Source: Sphingobacterium tenebrionis (GTDB lineage: Bacteria; Bacteroidota; Bacteroidia; Sphingobacteriales; Sphingobacteriaceae). From it: a stretch of DNA of 64,000 nt. Where the stretch lies: NCBI RefSeq assembly GCF_037126265.1, contig NZ_JAYLLN010000019.1, positions 1-64,000 on the forward strand, written 5' to 3'. A program made the translations under genes and the position numbers. The notes beneath the pieces were generated by a model. That model was not told the DNA's origin, searched no databases, and saw only the letters and a program-made list of their open reading frames with translations. Positions 23,525 through 32,375 of the stretch are shown in pieces (positions within the stretch are counted from its first letter, which is position 1; the number at the start of each line of letters is the position of its first letter).

Positions 23525-24532
23525 ATGTTCTTTTCAATCATTATTCCTTTATACAACCGACCGGTAGAGATCAAGGAATTGTTGCAACCCCTTTTGGATC
23601 AACAATACCAGGATTTCGAAGTGATCATTGTGGAGGATGGATCCAGGAACAAGGCCGATCATATCATCGATCAATTCAAGGATCGATTGGATGTCCATTA
23701 TTTCTTTAAGGAAAATGAAGGTCAGGGATTCGCTAGGAACTATGGTTTTGAACGGGCGAAAGGCGATTATTTCATCGTCTTTGATTCCGATATCATTGTA
23801 CCTTCCGATTACCTGCTAAAAGTTAAGGCAGGGATTGAAAAGGATGGACTCGATGCCTTCGGAGGACCGGATGCTGCGCATCCATCGTTCACTGCTATCC
23901 AGAAAGCCATCAGCTATTCCATGACCAGCCCCTTTACCACTGGAGGAATCCGCGGTAATAAAAAACATGTGGGCCAATTCCATCCGCGAAGTTTCAACCT
24001 TGGTATTTCCAGAAGAGTATGGGAACAAACAGGTGGTTTTAAACTTTCTCGCAGGTCGGAGGATATTGAATTCAGTATCCGGATGATCAATTCCGGGTTT
24101 AAGGTTGGATTGATTCCTGATGCCTTTGTTTACCATAAAAGAAGGACCAGCTTCGCACAATTTTATAAACAGACCCATAGTTTTGGAAAGGGGAGGATAG
24201 ACATCTATAAGATGTATCCTGCCGAACTGAAACCCGTGCATGCCCTACCATCCGTTTTTGTTTTGGGACTGGTCGTGTTGTTCATGATCAATGTCATCAA
24301 TTTATTAACGATGAATGGGATATATATCCTGAGTTTGTTAGGAACTCTTGGTAATTGTTTGTTATTATTGTATACAATAATGCTGTTCTTGCATGCCTTG
24401 ATAACCTGCAGGAGCTTGAAAGTAGCCGTTCTTGCGGTGGTTGCGGCCTTTACGCAATTGATCGCTTATGGCTCCGGCTTTATCAGTCAGTATAGTAAAC
24501 AGCTATTGTATCCAGAAAAGAAGAATTCATGA
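23525..24532 (+). CDS. GT2 glycosyltransferase with C-terminal membrane helices
   Basis: 335 residues. GT-A fold: FSIIIPLYNRPVEIKELL, VEDGSRNKAD, NEGQGFARNYG, FDSDIIVPSDY (DxD), and RRSEDIEFSIRMINSG, the ED motif expected of an inverting catalytic base. The last 90 residues hold three hydrophobic segments, so it is membrane-anchored. Donor and acceptor are unknown. It overlaps the next small gene by 4 nt (ATGA), so translation is probably coupled. Confidence 0.88.
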   Translation: MFFSIIIPLYNRPVEIKELLQPLLDQQYQDFEVIIVEDGSRNKADHIIDQFKDRLDVHYFFKENEGQGFARNYGFERAKGDYFIVFDSDIIVPSDYLLKVKAGIEKDGLDAFGGPDAAHPSFTAIQKAISYSMTSPFTTGGIRGNKKHVGQFHPRSFNLGISRRVWEQTGGFKLSRRSEDIEFSIRMINSGFKVGLIPDAFVYHKRRTSFAQFYKQTHSFGKGRIDIYKMYPAELKPVHALPSVFVLGLVVLFMINVINLLTMNGIYILSLLGTLGNCLLLLYTIMLFLHALITCRSLKVAVLAVVAAFTQLIAYGSGFISQYSKQLLYPEKKNS

Positions 24533-24801
24533 TAGCGCTTACACAAAGTAGTTTAGATAAATTAGAAATTTTGTTCAAAGAGCAGGGGTATCGATTGCGA
24601 TTTGAGAAAGGTTCTTTCCGAACCGGTGCTTGTATGCTTCAAAATTCAAAGGTCATTGTGGTGAATAAATTCTCCAGTGTGGATATGAAGGTGCAATCCC
24701 TACTTCAGCTATTGCAGACTATCCCCATTGAAGAGAGCTTGTTAAGTGATAAGTTGAAGCCATTCTTTCAACAGATTAAAAAAACAAAACTTACGGTTTG
24801 A
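24529..24801 (+). CDS. conserved small protein of unknown function
   Basis: 90 residues with an alpha/beta look (LDKLEILFKEQGYRLRFEKG, then CMLQNSKVIVVNKFSSVDMK and a helical tail). No membrane segment. The start overlaps the glycosyltransferase stop (ATGA) and the stop overlaps the TTG start of the hydrolase, so it is a translationally coupled link in the operon. It could be an adaptor of the hydrolase; that is inference. Confidence 0.75.
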   Translation: MIALTQSSLDKLEILFKEQGYRLRFEKGSFRTGACMLQNSKVIVVNKFSSVDMKVQSLLQLLQTIPIEESLLSDKLKPFFQQIKKTKLTV

Positions 24802-25562
24802 GAATAACATTTTTAGGTACAGGTACATCACAGGGGGTCCCGGTTATCGCATGCTCATGTAAGGTATGCCGATCTACCGACCGACATGATAAACGTTTGA
24901 GGTCGTCCATTCTGTTGGAATATAACGACCATACCGTTGTTGTGGATACCGGTCCTGATTTCAGGTATCAGATGTTAAGAGACCAGGTGCAGCAGCTGGA
25001 TGCCGTATTGATGACCCATTCCCATAAGGATCATGTGGCGGGTCTGGATGATGTTCGGGCTTTCAATTATCAGCAACAGCAATCCATTCCGATCTATTCC
25101 AATAAGGCGACCCACGATGCCCTTCGTAAGGAATTCTATTATGCCTTCAGCGATTTCAAATATCCTGGAGTTCCGCAATTAGAACTGGAGGAAATCTTCC
25201 CTGGCCAATCTTTTGAATTGTACGGAAAAGAAATCCTACCCATAGAGGTGATGCATTACAAGATGCCGGTATTGGGTTTTCGGATCGATGATTTTGCCTA
25301 TATAACCGATGCAAAAACCATATCTGAAGAATCTTTTGAGCTGTTGAAAGGTGTGAAGACATTGGTTTTGAATGCGCTCCAAAAAGAACCACATATTTCC
25401 CATCTTACTTTAGCAGAGGCCATAGAAGTTTCTGAACGGATCCAACCAGAAAGGACTTATTTAACCCATATCAGCCATCGATTTGGAACCCATGAAGAAA
25501 TTTCCGCTTTACTTCCCCCTAACATTTTTGTGGCTTACGATCAGTTAATTATCGAAGAATAA
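24798..25562 (+). CDS. metallo-beta-lactamase-fold phosphodiesterase-like hydrolase (PhnP-like)
   Basis: 254 residues. It starts at TTG 24798, which overlaps the previous stop (TTGA). The N-terminus RITFLGTGTSQGVPVIACSC is complete for the family, so the TTG start is right. Motifs are THSHKDHVAGLDD (HxHxDH metal site), HYKMPVLGFRI, YITDAKTI (metal Asp) and LTHISHRFG. Cys residues in CSCKVC may bind an extra zinc, as in PhnP. It probably cleaves cyclic phosphate diesters. Last gene of the operon. Confidence 0.88.
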   Translation: MRITFLGTGTSQGVPVIACSCKVCRSTDRHDKRLRSSILLEYNDHTVVVDTGPDFRYQMLRDQVQQLDAVLMTHSHKDHVAGLDDVRAFNYQQQQSIPIYSNKATHDALRKEFYYAFSDFKYPGVPQLELEEIFPGQSFELYGKEILPIEVMHYKMPVLGFRIDDFAYITDAKTISEESFELLKGVKTLVLNALQKEPHISHLTLAEAIEVSERIQPERTYLTHISHRFGTHEEISALLPPNIFVAYDQLIIEE

Positions 25563-25668
25563 TAAAAAATAATTCATCCTTCAAAACAATTGTGAATTTT
25601 CATTGTTCAACCATATGAAATCACATTTATTGAATTAATTATTTAAACACTTTAAAAACTGATTTGCT

Positions 25669-25821
25669 ATGGGAAATATTTTGTATTTAATCGCAGTAGT
25701 TTTAGTCATTATCTGGGCTATCAGCTTCTTCGGAGGTTATGCAACAGGTGGTATTATTCACATCTTATTGGTGATCGCCATCATTGTTATTTTACTTAGG
25801 GTTATACGAGGTAACGCCTAG
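25669..25821 (+). CDS. 50-residue two-helix membrane protein (lmo0937/DUF5670-like)
   Basis: ATG at 25669, stop at 25819-25821. It reads MGNILYLIAVVLVIIWAISF, then FGGYATGGIIHILLVIAIIV and a basic end RVIRGNA. Two membrane helices are split by a GGYATGGIIHILLV turn, the hallmark of the lmo0937-type small membrane proteins, which are often stress-induced. 106 nt after the hydrolase gene; convergent with ispD, whose stop is 5 nt away. Confidence 0.85.
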   Translation: MGNILYLIAVVLVIIWAISFFGGYATGGIIHILLVIAIIVILLRVIRGNA

Positions 25822-25826
25822 ATAGA

Positions 25827-26528
25827 TTATTCTAATAACAGCTGAGCAATAGCTAAATCCTCTTGATAAGTGATCTTCAGGTTCTGATGTTCACCGGGAA
25901 AGATGAGGAGGTTATTGCTCATTTTATTTTCATTCCAATTTTCCACCACCGATGCATCATCGGTAAAAGATGCTGATTCCTCTTGGTCATAGGCCTCCAG
26001 CAATAAGGCAGCTTGGAATACCTGCGGCGTCTGAACCAACCAGACCTGGTTTCTATCTACCGCTTCACTCTTATTTTCATTTCCAAATCGTACAGAACTG
26101 CTGCTCTGAACAGCAGGGATTACCGCATGAGGTCCATTGGCAACTTCTTGGTACAAAGCATCGATCAACTGCGTTGAAAGGAGAGGCCTAGCTGCGTCAT
26201 GAACTGCAATTATGGCATTCGCTGGAACTTCAATCAAACTTCTCAACTTTGCCAGCCCATTTTTTACACTTTGAAACCTACTGTCTCCTCCATGGCAGAG
26301 CTCATGTGGTACCTGAAAATCATATTCCAGACAGAGCTTCTTCCAATAGGATTCCATTTCGGAAGAGAGGACCAGCATAATCTTTGGCTTGGTTTCTGAT
26401 AAATGGAACTTTAACAAAGTATGCATTAAAATAGGTTTACCGTTTATCGGAATAAACTGTTTCGGGAGGTTTCCACCCATACGCGATCCAGTTCCAGCAG
26501 CTACAATAATGACATAGTTTTGTTCCAT
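25827..26528 (-). CDS. ispD: 2-C-methyl-D-erythritol 4-phosphate cytidylyltransferase IspD
   Basis: 233 residues. The CTP-binding loop is IVAAGTGSRMGGNLPKQF, and AVHDAARPL is the conserved acidic motif. The middle VWLVQTPQVFQAALL and the C-terminal FPGEHQNLKITYQEDLAIA are typical. IspD makes CDP-methylerythritol in the MEP isoprenoid pathway. No other MEP gene is adjacent. A terminator separates it from queA, so it should have its own promoter in 26529-26614, though no perfect -7 box is seen there. Confidence 0.94.
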   Translation of the reverse strand: MEQNYVIIVAAGTGSRMGGNLPKQFIPINGKPILMHTLLKFHLSETKPKIMLVLSSEMESYWKKLCLEYDFQVPHELCHGGDSRFQSVKNGLAKLRSLIEVPANAIIAVHDAARPLLSTQLIDALYQEVANGPHAVIPAVQSSSSVRFGNENKSEAVDRNQVWLVQTPQVFQAALLLEAYDQEESASFTDDASVVENWNENKMSNNLLIFPGEHQNLKITYQEDLAIAQLLLE

Positions 26529-26617
26529 GTCATAAAGGTAAAAAAAACCTTAAATTTACCAAGAAAACATAGGGTTTACATAGGAAAAACGATAGCAGGA
26601 AAGGTAAAGGCCATTAA

Positions 26618-26653
26618 AAAAGAAGCCGTATAAAACATAGTTTTATACGGCTT
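26618..26653 (-). terminator. rho-independent terminator of queA
   Basis: 13-bp perfect stem (AAGCCGTATAAAA / TTTTATACGGCTT) with a 5-nt loop, followed on the minus strand by CTTTTTT. It lies directly after the queA stop. Confidence 0.9.
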
Positions 26654-26676
26654 AATCAATTGTTGAATTATTTATC

Positions 26677-27726
26677 TTAGATGATTAACATCGCATCGCC
26701 ATAGCTGTAGAAACGATATTTTTCTTTAACGGCTACTTCGTAAGCATTCATGACGTTCTCATAACCTGCAAAGGCAGCAATCATCACCAATAGGGTAGAT
26801 TGAGGCGTATGGAAGTTAGTGATCATCGAGTTTGCAATACTAAAATCGTAAGGAGGGTAAATAAATTTACTTGTCCAATCGTTTGCAGCTTTCAGGTGTT
26901 TGTCGGCAGAAACTGAAGATTCAATAGCACGCATAGAAGTAGTACCTACTGCACAGATACGACGTTTAGCATCGATTCCCTTGTTCACCACACGAGCAGC
27001 TTCTTCAGAGATGATGAATTGCTCCGAATCCATTTTGTGCTTAGTCAAATCTTCTACCTCCACGGTACGGAATGTTCCCAATCCAACGTGCAAGGTTACT
27101 TCTGCAAAATCAACCCCCTTCAGTTCCAAACGTTTCATCAATTCGCGCGAGAAGTGAAGTCCTGCTGTTGGAGCAGCAACTGCACCTTCATTTTTAGCGT
27201 AGATGGTTTGGTAACGGAATTTATCCTCTGGTGTTGCTTTACGTTTGATGTATTTTGGAAGAGGAGTTTCGCCAAGGATTTCAATGTTCTTGCGGAATTC
27301 CTCATCGGTTCCATCAAAAAGGAAACGGATGGTACGGCCGCGAGAAGTGGTATTGTCTACTACCTCCGCTACTAATAAATCATCATCTCCGAAATATAAT
27401 TTATTACCTACACGGATTTTACGAGCTGGATCTACCAACACGTCCCATAGGCGTAATTCTTTGTTTAATTCTCTTAAAAGGAATACTTCAATGGTAGCAC
27501 CAGTTTTCTCTTTGTTTCCATACATACGGGCAGGGAAAACTTTGGTGTTGTTCAATATCATGACATCTTTATCATCAAAGTAATCCAATACATCTTTGAA
27601 GATTTTGTGTTCGATTTTTCCAGAATCGCGGTGTAAAACCATCAAACGAGATTCGTCTCTTTGTTCAGATGGTTCAGAAGCTAGCAGAGACTCCGGTAGA
27701 TTGAAGTTGAATTGAGATAATTTCAT
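26677..27726 (-). CDS. queA: S-adenosylmethionine:tRNA ribosyltransferase-isomerase QueA
   Basis: 349 residues. It begins KLSQFNFNLPESLLASEP with RDESRLMVL, then FDDKDVMILNNTKVFPAR, AAPTAGLHFSRELMKRL, HVGLGTFRTVEVEDLTKHKM and GTTSMRAIES, all QueA signatures. It transfers the ribosyl moiety of SAM to preQ1 in tRNA to give epoxyqueuosine. The minus-strand leader (about 55 nt after a -7 box at 27789-27796) holds a small CTAGCC/GGCTAG hairpin. Confidence 0.95.
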   Translation of the reverse strand: MKLSQFNFNLPESLLASEPSEQRDESRLMVLHRDSGKIEHKIFKDVLDYFDDKDVMILNNTKVFPARMYGNKEKTGATIEVFLLRELNKELRLWDVLVDPARKIRVGNKLYFGDDDLLVAEVVDNTTSRGRTIRFLFDGTDEEFRKNIEILGETPLPKYIKRKATPEDKFRYQTIYAKNEGAVAAPTAGLHFSRELMKRLELKGVDFAEVTLHVGLGTFRTVEVEDLTKHKMDSEQFIISEEAARVVNKGIDAKRRICAVGTTSMRAIESSVSADKHLKAANDWTSKFIYPPYDFSIANSMITNFHTPQSTLLVMIAAFAGYENVMNAYEVAVKEKYRFYSYGDAMLII

Positions 27727-27788
27727 TTTATATGAATCAGTATTTATTGCCCTCTAGCCTTACTGGGGCTAGATTTTATAAAGGCTTA

Positions 27789-27796
27789 CAAAAGTA
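27789..27796 (-). promoter_or_regulatory. -7 box of queA
   Basis: Minus strand TACTTTTG, exact TAnnTTTG, 62 nt before the ATG. Confidence 0.45.
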
Positions 27797-27899
27797 CGAA
27801 AAATTAAATAATTACACTGTCATATAAGATAATACCTACTTTTCTGTAAGAATTTATTTATTAATATTGGATTCTTTAAAATATATTGTAATTTAAAAC

Positions 27900-27914
27900 G
27901 GCATTTGAAATGCC
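27900..27914. promoter_or_regulatory. 15-bp palindrome before the GH31 gene
   Basis: GGCATTTGAAATGCC is a perfect 7-bp inverted repeat around a central G, 25 nt before the ATG at 27940. It may be an operator or leader hairpin of the glycogen operon. The nearest -7-like sequence (TATATTGT) upstream is imperfect. Confidence 0.35.
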
Positions 27915-27939
27915 TTGAATTCCACAGAAACTAACTTTT

Positions 27940-30396
27940 ATGGCAGACAGCACACGAAAAGAAGATTTTGCAAACGACCTACTTCCAGATACCGAGAGTT
28001 TAGAAGAGATGCACCATGTGAACAATCCTGTTTTGGATTTACCACGCATCGAAAAACAGTACCTTGCTAAGGTTCAGGGTTATATCCAAGAACGTAATTC
28101 CTTTTTCTTTACCGATGGGCGATCAAAGGTAGAAGTCAAAGTATTCTCTGAGGAGATCATCCGTATCCGATTGGCGCCTGAAGGGGTGTTTTTGGAAGAT
28201 TTTTCCTATGCGGTGAGTTTCAAGGAAGAGGTCTTTGTAAACTGCGAAGTAACAGAAGATGAAGCCTATTTCCGGGTAAAAACCAGTGCAGTGACCTGCT
28301 CCATCAAAAAGGACAATTTCTTCATTTCCTTTTCTGAAGAGGATGATACCGTTCTGAACAGCGACCATGCAGCCATGCATTGGGAGGAGAATGTTGACTA
28401 TGGCGGATATTATGTTTACTGTAGCAAGGAGGCCAAATCCGATGAGGTGTTTTATGGATTGGGCGATAAAGCCTCCAACCTCAATCTAAGAGGAAGAAGG
28501 GTGAAGAATTGGAATTCGGATACCTATTCCTATGCGTTCAATCAAGACCCGCTCTATAAAACGATTCCTTTCTACATTGGGGTAACCGAAGGAAAGGCCT
28601 ACGGAATTTTCTTTGATAATACCTTCAAGACCTATTTTGATTTCGCTTCGGAGCATCCGAACCAAACAAGTTTCTGGTCAGAAGGTGGCGAACTAAAATA
28701 CTATTATATCCACGGTCCGCAGATGATGGATGTAGTAAAAAGATACCATAGTTTAACCGGTACCCATTATATGCCGCCCATGTGGGCAATCGGCTACCAT
28801 CAATGTCGCTGGTCCTACTATCCGGAGAACAAGGTTCGAGAAACGGCCTACGAATTCCGTAAGCGCGAGATCCCTTGTGATGCGATCTACCTGGATATAG
28901 ATTATATGGATGGGTATCGTTGTTTCACTTGGAACAAGCGTTATTTCCCAGATCCTAAGAAAATGATCGCCGATCTGAATGCCAATGGCTTCAAAACGGT
29001 GGTAATGATCGATCCAGGAATCAAAGTCGATGAAAACTACTGGGTATTCAAGCAGGGACAGGAGAACAACTATTTCTGTCGTCGGGGTGATGATTATTTT
29101 ATGGAAGGTTTTGTTTGGCCAGGCCGTTGTCAATTCCCGGATTACACCAACCCAGAGGTGAGGACCTGGTGGGGAACCTTATACAAAGGACTGGTAGATG
29201 ATGGCGTTGCAGGATTCTGGAACGACATGAACGAACCGGCTGTTTTTGGAAGAGGAACATTCCCTGATGATGTTAGGCATCAATTTGAAGGTCATCGCGG
29301 ATCACATCGTAAGGCCCATAATATATACGGCATGCAGATGGTTCGTGCAACCTACGATGGGTTGAAGAAATTATATAAGAATAAACGTCCATTTACCATT
29401 ACCAGAGCGGCTTATGCTGGTACACAACGCTATTCGTCTGTTTGGACCGGAGATAACATCGCTACTTGGGAACACTTGCGCATCGGGACATTACAGTTGC
29501 AACGATTATCGGTTTCTGGGCTTTCTTTCTGTGGCACAGATATCGGTGGGTTTACGGGCGAGCCTGATGGTGAACTCTATACCCGTTGGATGCAGTTTGG
29601 GGTGTTTTCCCCGTTCATGCGTGTGCATTCGGCAGGCGATACCCGCGACAGGGAGCCTTGGAGTTTTGGGCCAGATTGGGAGCAGATCTGTAAGAAGTTC
29701 ATTGAATTGAGGTATAAACTACTTCCTTATATCTATACCTGCTTTTGGATGCAGCATAGGTATGGGGAACCTATTCTTAGGCCGATATCCCTTCTGGAAC
29801 AGCATATTGCCAAAAACCTGCAACGTGAGGAAGAATTTACCTTCGGTCATCAATTATTAGTGTCGCCTGTTTTGCACCCTGGTCAGTTGAACAAGGTTGT
29901 ATATCTTCCTGAAGGAAGCTGGTATTACTATTTCGATCATACTCCATATGCCGGTGGGCAAGAACATACCATCGATACACCGATGGATGAAATGCCATTC
30001 TTTGTTCGAGGGGGAAGTATCATCCCTGAATTTCCGGTCATGCAATTTACCGGAGAGCGTAAAATTGAGTCCTTAAAGATGACGTTCTATTTTGCGGAAG
30101 GACAGCATGAATCGCACCTGTATTCCGATCATGGAGAAACCTTTGCTTATGAGCAAGGGGTGTATGTAGAGAAAAATTTCATTGCAGAGTCTACCCAAAA
30201 CACGGTTCAGATCGTGCAGGGGGAACAGGGCTTGTATACACCATATTATTCGGACTTTAATCTTTACTTGGTCGGATTACCATTTGATATGAAGCAGGTT
30301 ATTGTGGATGGTATGAAGGTAAATGTTAGCAAGGACGAAGATGGATTGAGCTTTATCAAATTAGAACGCGACTTCAAAAAGGTCATCATTCAATAA
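27940..30396 (+). CDS. GH31 alpha-glucosidase
   Basis: 818 residues. An N-terminal beta domain (about 30-240) precedes a TIM barrel beginning MPPMWAIGYHQCRWSYYPEN. The catalytic nucleophile is Asp429 in GFWNDMNEPAVF; the likely acid/base is Asp505 in SVWTGDNIATWEH. Further family marks are FCGTDIGGF and FSPFMRVHS. No signal peptide, so cytosolic. It probably releases glucose from malto-oligosaccharides or glycogen ends. First gene of the glgB-glgA-glgC operon, which links it to glycogen turnover. Confidence 0.93.
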   Translation: MADSTRKEDFANDLLPDTESLEEMHHVNNPVLDLPRIEKQYLAKVQGYIQERNSFFFTDGRSKVEVKVFSEEIIRIRLAPEGVFLEDFSYAVSFKEEVFVNCEVTEDEAYFRVKTSAVTCSIKKDNFFISFSEEDDTVLNSDHAAMHWEENVDYGGYYVYCSKEAKSDEVFYGLGDKASNLNLRGRRVKNWNSDTYSYAFNQDPLYKTIPFYIGVTEGKAYGIFFDNTFKTYFDFASEHPNQTSFWSEGGELKYYYIHGPQMMDVVKRYHSLTGTHYMPPMWAIGYHQCRWSYYPENKVRETAYEFRKREIPCDAIYLDIDYMDGYRCFTWNKRYFPDPKKMIADLNANGFKTVVMIDPGIKVDENYWVFKQGQENNYFCRRGDDYFMEGFVWPGRCQFPDYTNPEVRTWWGTLYKGLVDDGVAGFWNDMNEPAVFGRGTFPDDVRHQFEGHRGSHRKAHNIYGMQMVRATYDGLKKLYKNKRPFTITRAAYAGTQRYSSVWTGDNIATWEHLRIGTLQLQRLSVSGLSFCGTDIGGFTGEPDGELYTRWMQFGVFSPFMRVHSAGDTRDREPWSFGPDWEQICKKFIELRYKLLPYIYTCFWMQHRYGEPILRPISLLEQHIAKNLQREEEFTFGHQLLVSPVLHPGQLNKVVYLPEGSWYYYFDHTPYAGGQEHTIDTPMDEMPFFVRGGSIIPEFPVMQFTGERKIESLKMTFYFAEGQHESHLYSDHGETFAYEQGVYVEKNFIAESTQNTVQIVQGEQGLYTPYYSDFNLYLVGLPFDMKQVIVDGMKVNVSKDEDGLSFIKLERDFKKVIIQ

Positions 30397-30455
30397 TAAC
30401 TAAATAAACTAAACAGAATAGCTTAATAGAAGATATTAATCATATAAACCTAATT

Positions 30456-32375
30456 ATGTCAAACGCTGTAGAAGCACATTCCTTGTTGTCGGAATTTGAT
30501 GTGTTCTTATTCCGGTCAGGAAGACATTATAAACTGTACGAAAAATTTGGATCACGAGAACTCCGGGTAGATGGCCGAGTAGGGGTCTACTTTGCTGTCT
30601 GGGCACCGAATGCCCAACAGGTATCCGTGATCGGAAATTTTAACGGATGGAATCCACATTCCCATCCCTTGCAAGTTCGATGGGATAGTTCGGGTATCTG
30701 GGAAGGTTTCATCCCTGGTCTTGAAAATGGGGAGGTTTATAAGTACCATATCCATTCCAGTACAGGCGAGCGTTTGGAAAAAGCCGATCCATTTGCATTA
30801 CATGCTGAAGTAGCACCAAAAACAGCTTCGATTGTTGCGACCACTTGGTATTCTTGGCAGGATTCGGAATGGATGTACAACCGAAGGGAACATAATGCGC
30901 TCGACAGGCCTTATACCGTCTATGAAATGCACTTGGGTTCCTGGATGCGTGATCCAAAAGATCCCAATCGCTTTTTTTCCTATCAGGAAATAGCAGAGCG
31001 TTTGGTTCCCTATCTGCAGGAAATGAACTATACCCATGTGGAGTTTATGCCGGTGATGGAGCATCCCTATTATCCTTCTTGGGGATATCAGATCACAGGA
31101 TATTTTGCTGCTACCTCAAGGTATGGTGGACCACAGGACCTGATGTATCTTATAGAAGAATTGCATAAACACCATATTGGTGTCATTCTGGACTGGGTGC
31201 CATCGCATTTTCCGGGCGATAGCCACGGATTGTATAAGTTTGATGGTACGCATTTATATGAGCATGCGGATCCTAAGAAGGGATTTCATCCCGATTGGCA
31301 ATCCTATATTTTCAATTATGGCCGAAACGAGATCCGGTCTTTCCTCATCTCCAATGCGTTCTTTTGGCTCGACCGTTACCATGTGGATGGCTTACGCGTA
31401 GATGCCGTAGCATCGATGCTTTACCTGGATTACTCCAGAAAGCAAGGGGAATGGGAACCCAATGAGCTGGGAGGGAATGAAAACCTCGAGGCAGTTTCCT
31501 TTTTAAAGGAACTCAATGAAGCGATCTCCAAATATTTTCCGCAGGTACAATCCATTGCGGAGGAATCCACTTCCTGGCCAGGCGTAAGCCGGGCGACGTT
31601 TAATAACGGTTTGGGATTTGGCATGAAATGGATGATGGGTTGGATGCATGATACCTTATCCTATTTCAAGGAAGATCCGATCAATCGCTCTTATCATCAT
31701 AATAAACTTACTTTTTCGTCGGTATATGCCTTTACGGAGAACTTTATGTTGCCATTGTCCCACGATGAGGTGGTTCATGGAAAACAATCGTTGATCTATA
31801 AGATGCCGGGGGATGAATGGCAGAAGTTTGCCAACCTGAGGGCTTTATACCTCTTTATGTATACTTTTTCTGGAACCAAACTGTTGTTCATGGGCGGTGA
31901 ATTCGGACAAACATCCGAATGGAATGTGAACCAATCGTTGGATTGGCATTTATTACAGTTCAAACCACACCAGAGCCTGAAGAAGTTCGTTTCAAAATTG
32001 AACGAGATCTACCAGAGTTATCCAGCATTATATGAAAAACAGTTCAGTCCGGAAGGGTTCTTTTGGATTGATTTAGAAGATAAAGCGAACAGTGTTTTTG
32101 TGTACTGTAGACGTGGTCATGATTGGGAAAACGATTTGATTATTGTCTTGAACCTAACTCCTGTTGTACGGAGAAATTTTAGGATAGGGGTTCCCCATCC
32201 AGGCGAATGGGAATTGCTGTTGAATTCGGATGACATGAGTTACAATGGCAGTGCGGTAGGGGTTAAGAAGCAGGTCAGTACTGATCCGACTTTTTGGATG
32301 AACCAAAATCAGTCTTTCTCCTTGGATTTACCGCCATTGTCAGGACTGATCTTTAAACGAAAAATCAAGAAATGA
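30456..32375 (+). CDS. glgB: 1,4-alpha-glucan branching enzyme GlgB
   Basis: 639 residues. A CBM48 N-terminal domain (VYFAVWAPNAQQVSVIGNFNGW) is followed by a GH13 barrel: VYEMHLGSW, HVEFMPVMEHPYYPSWGYQ, nucleophile Asp316 (DGLRVDAVASML), acid/base in AEESTSW (Glu369/370), and transition-state Asp437 in LSHDEVVHGK. It moves alpha-1,4 segments to alpha-1,6 branches. 59 nt after the GH31 gene; its stop overlaps the glgA start (ATGA). Confidence 0.95.
   Translation: MSNAVEAHSLLSEFDVFLFRSGRHYKLYEKFGSRELRVDGRVGVYFAVWAPNAQQVSVIGNFNGWNPHSHPLQVRWDSSGIWEGFIPGLENGEVYKYHIHSSTGERLEKADPFALHAEVAPKTASIVATTWYSWQDSEWMYNRREHNALDRPYTVYEMHLGSWMRDPKDPNRFFSYQEIAERLVPYLQEMNYTHVEFMPVMEHPYYPSWGYQITGYFAATSRYGGPQDLMYLIEELHKHHIGVILDWVPSHFPGDSHGLYKFDGTHLYEHADPKKGFHPDWQSYIFNYGRNEIRSFLISNAFFWLDRYHVDGLRVDAVASMLYLDYSRKQGEWEPNELGGNENLEAVSFLKELNEAISKYFPQVQSIAEESTSWPGVSRATFNNGLGFGMKWMMGWMHDTLSYFKEDPINRSYHHNKLTFSSVYAFTENFMLPLSHDEVVHGKQSLIYKMPGDEWQKFANLRALYLFMYTFSGTKLLFMGGEFGQTSEWNVNQSLDWHLLQFKPHQSLKKFVSKLNEIYQSYPALYEKQFSPEGFFWIDLEDKANSVFVYCRRGHDWENDLIIVLNLTPVVRRNFRIGVPHPGEWELLLNSDDMSYNGSAVGVKKQVSTDPTFWMNQNQSFSLDLPPLSGLIFKRKIKK

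Noticed and set aside
27727..27796. preQ1 riboswitch in the queA leader
   Set aside because: The leader has a CTAGCC/GGCTAG hairpin with CAGTAA in the loop, which recalls preQ1-I, but the A-rich tail and pseudoknot partners do not fit and queA is not the usual target.
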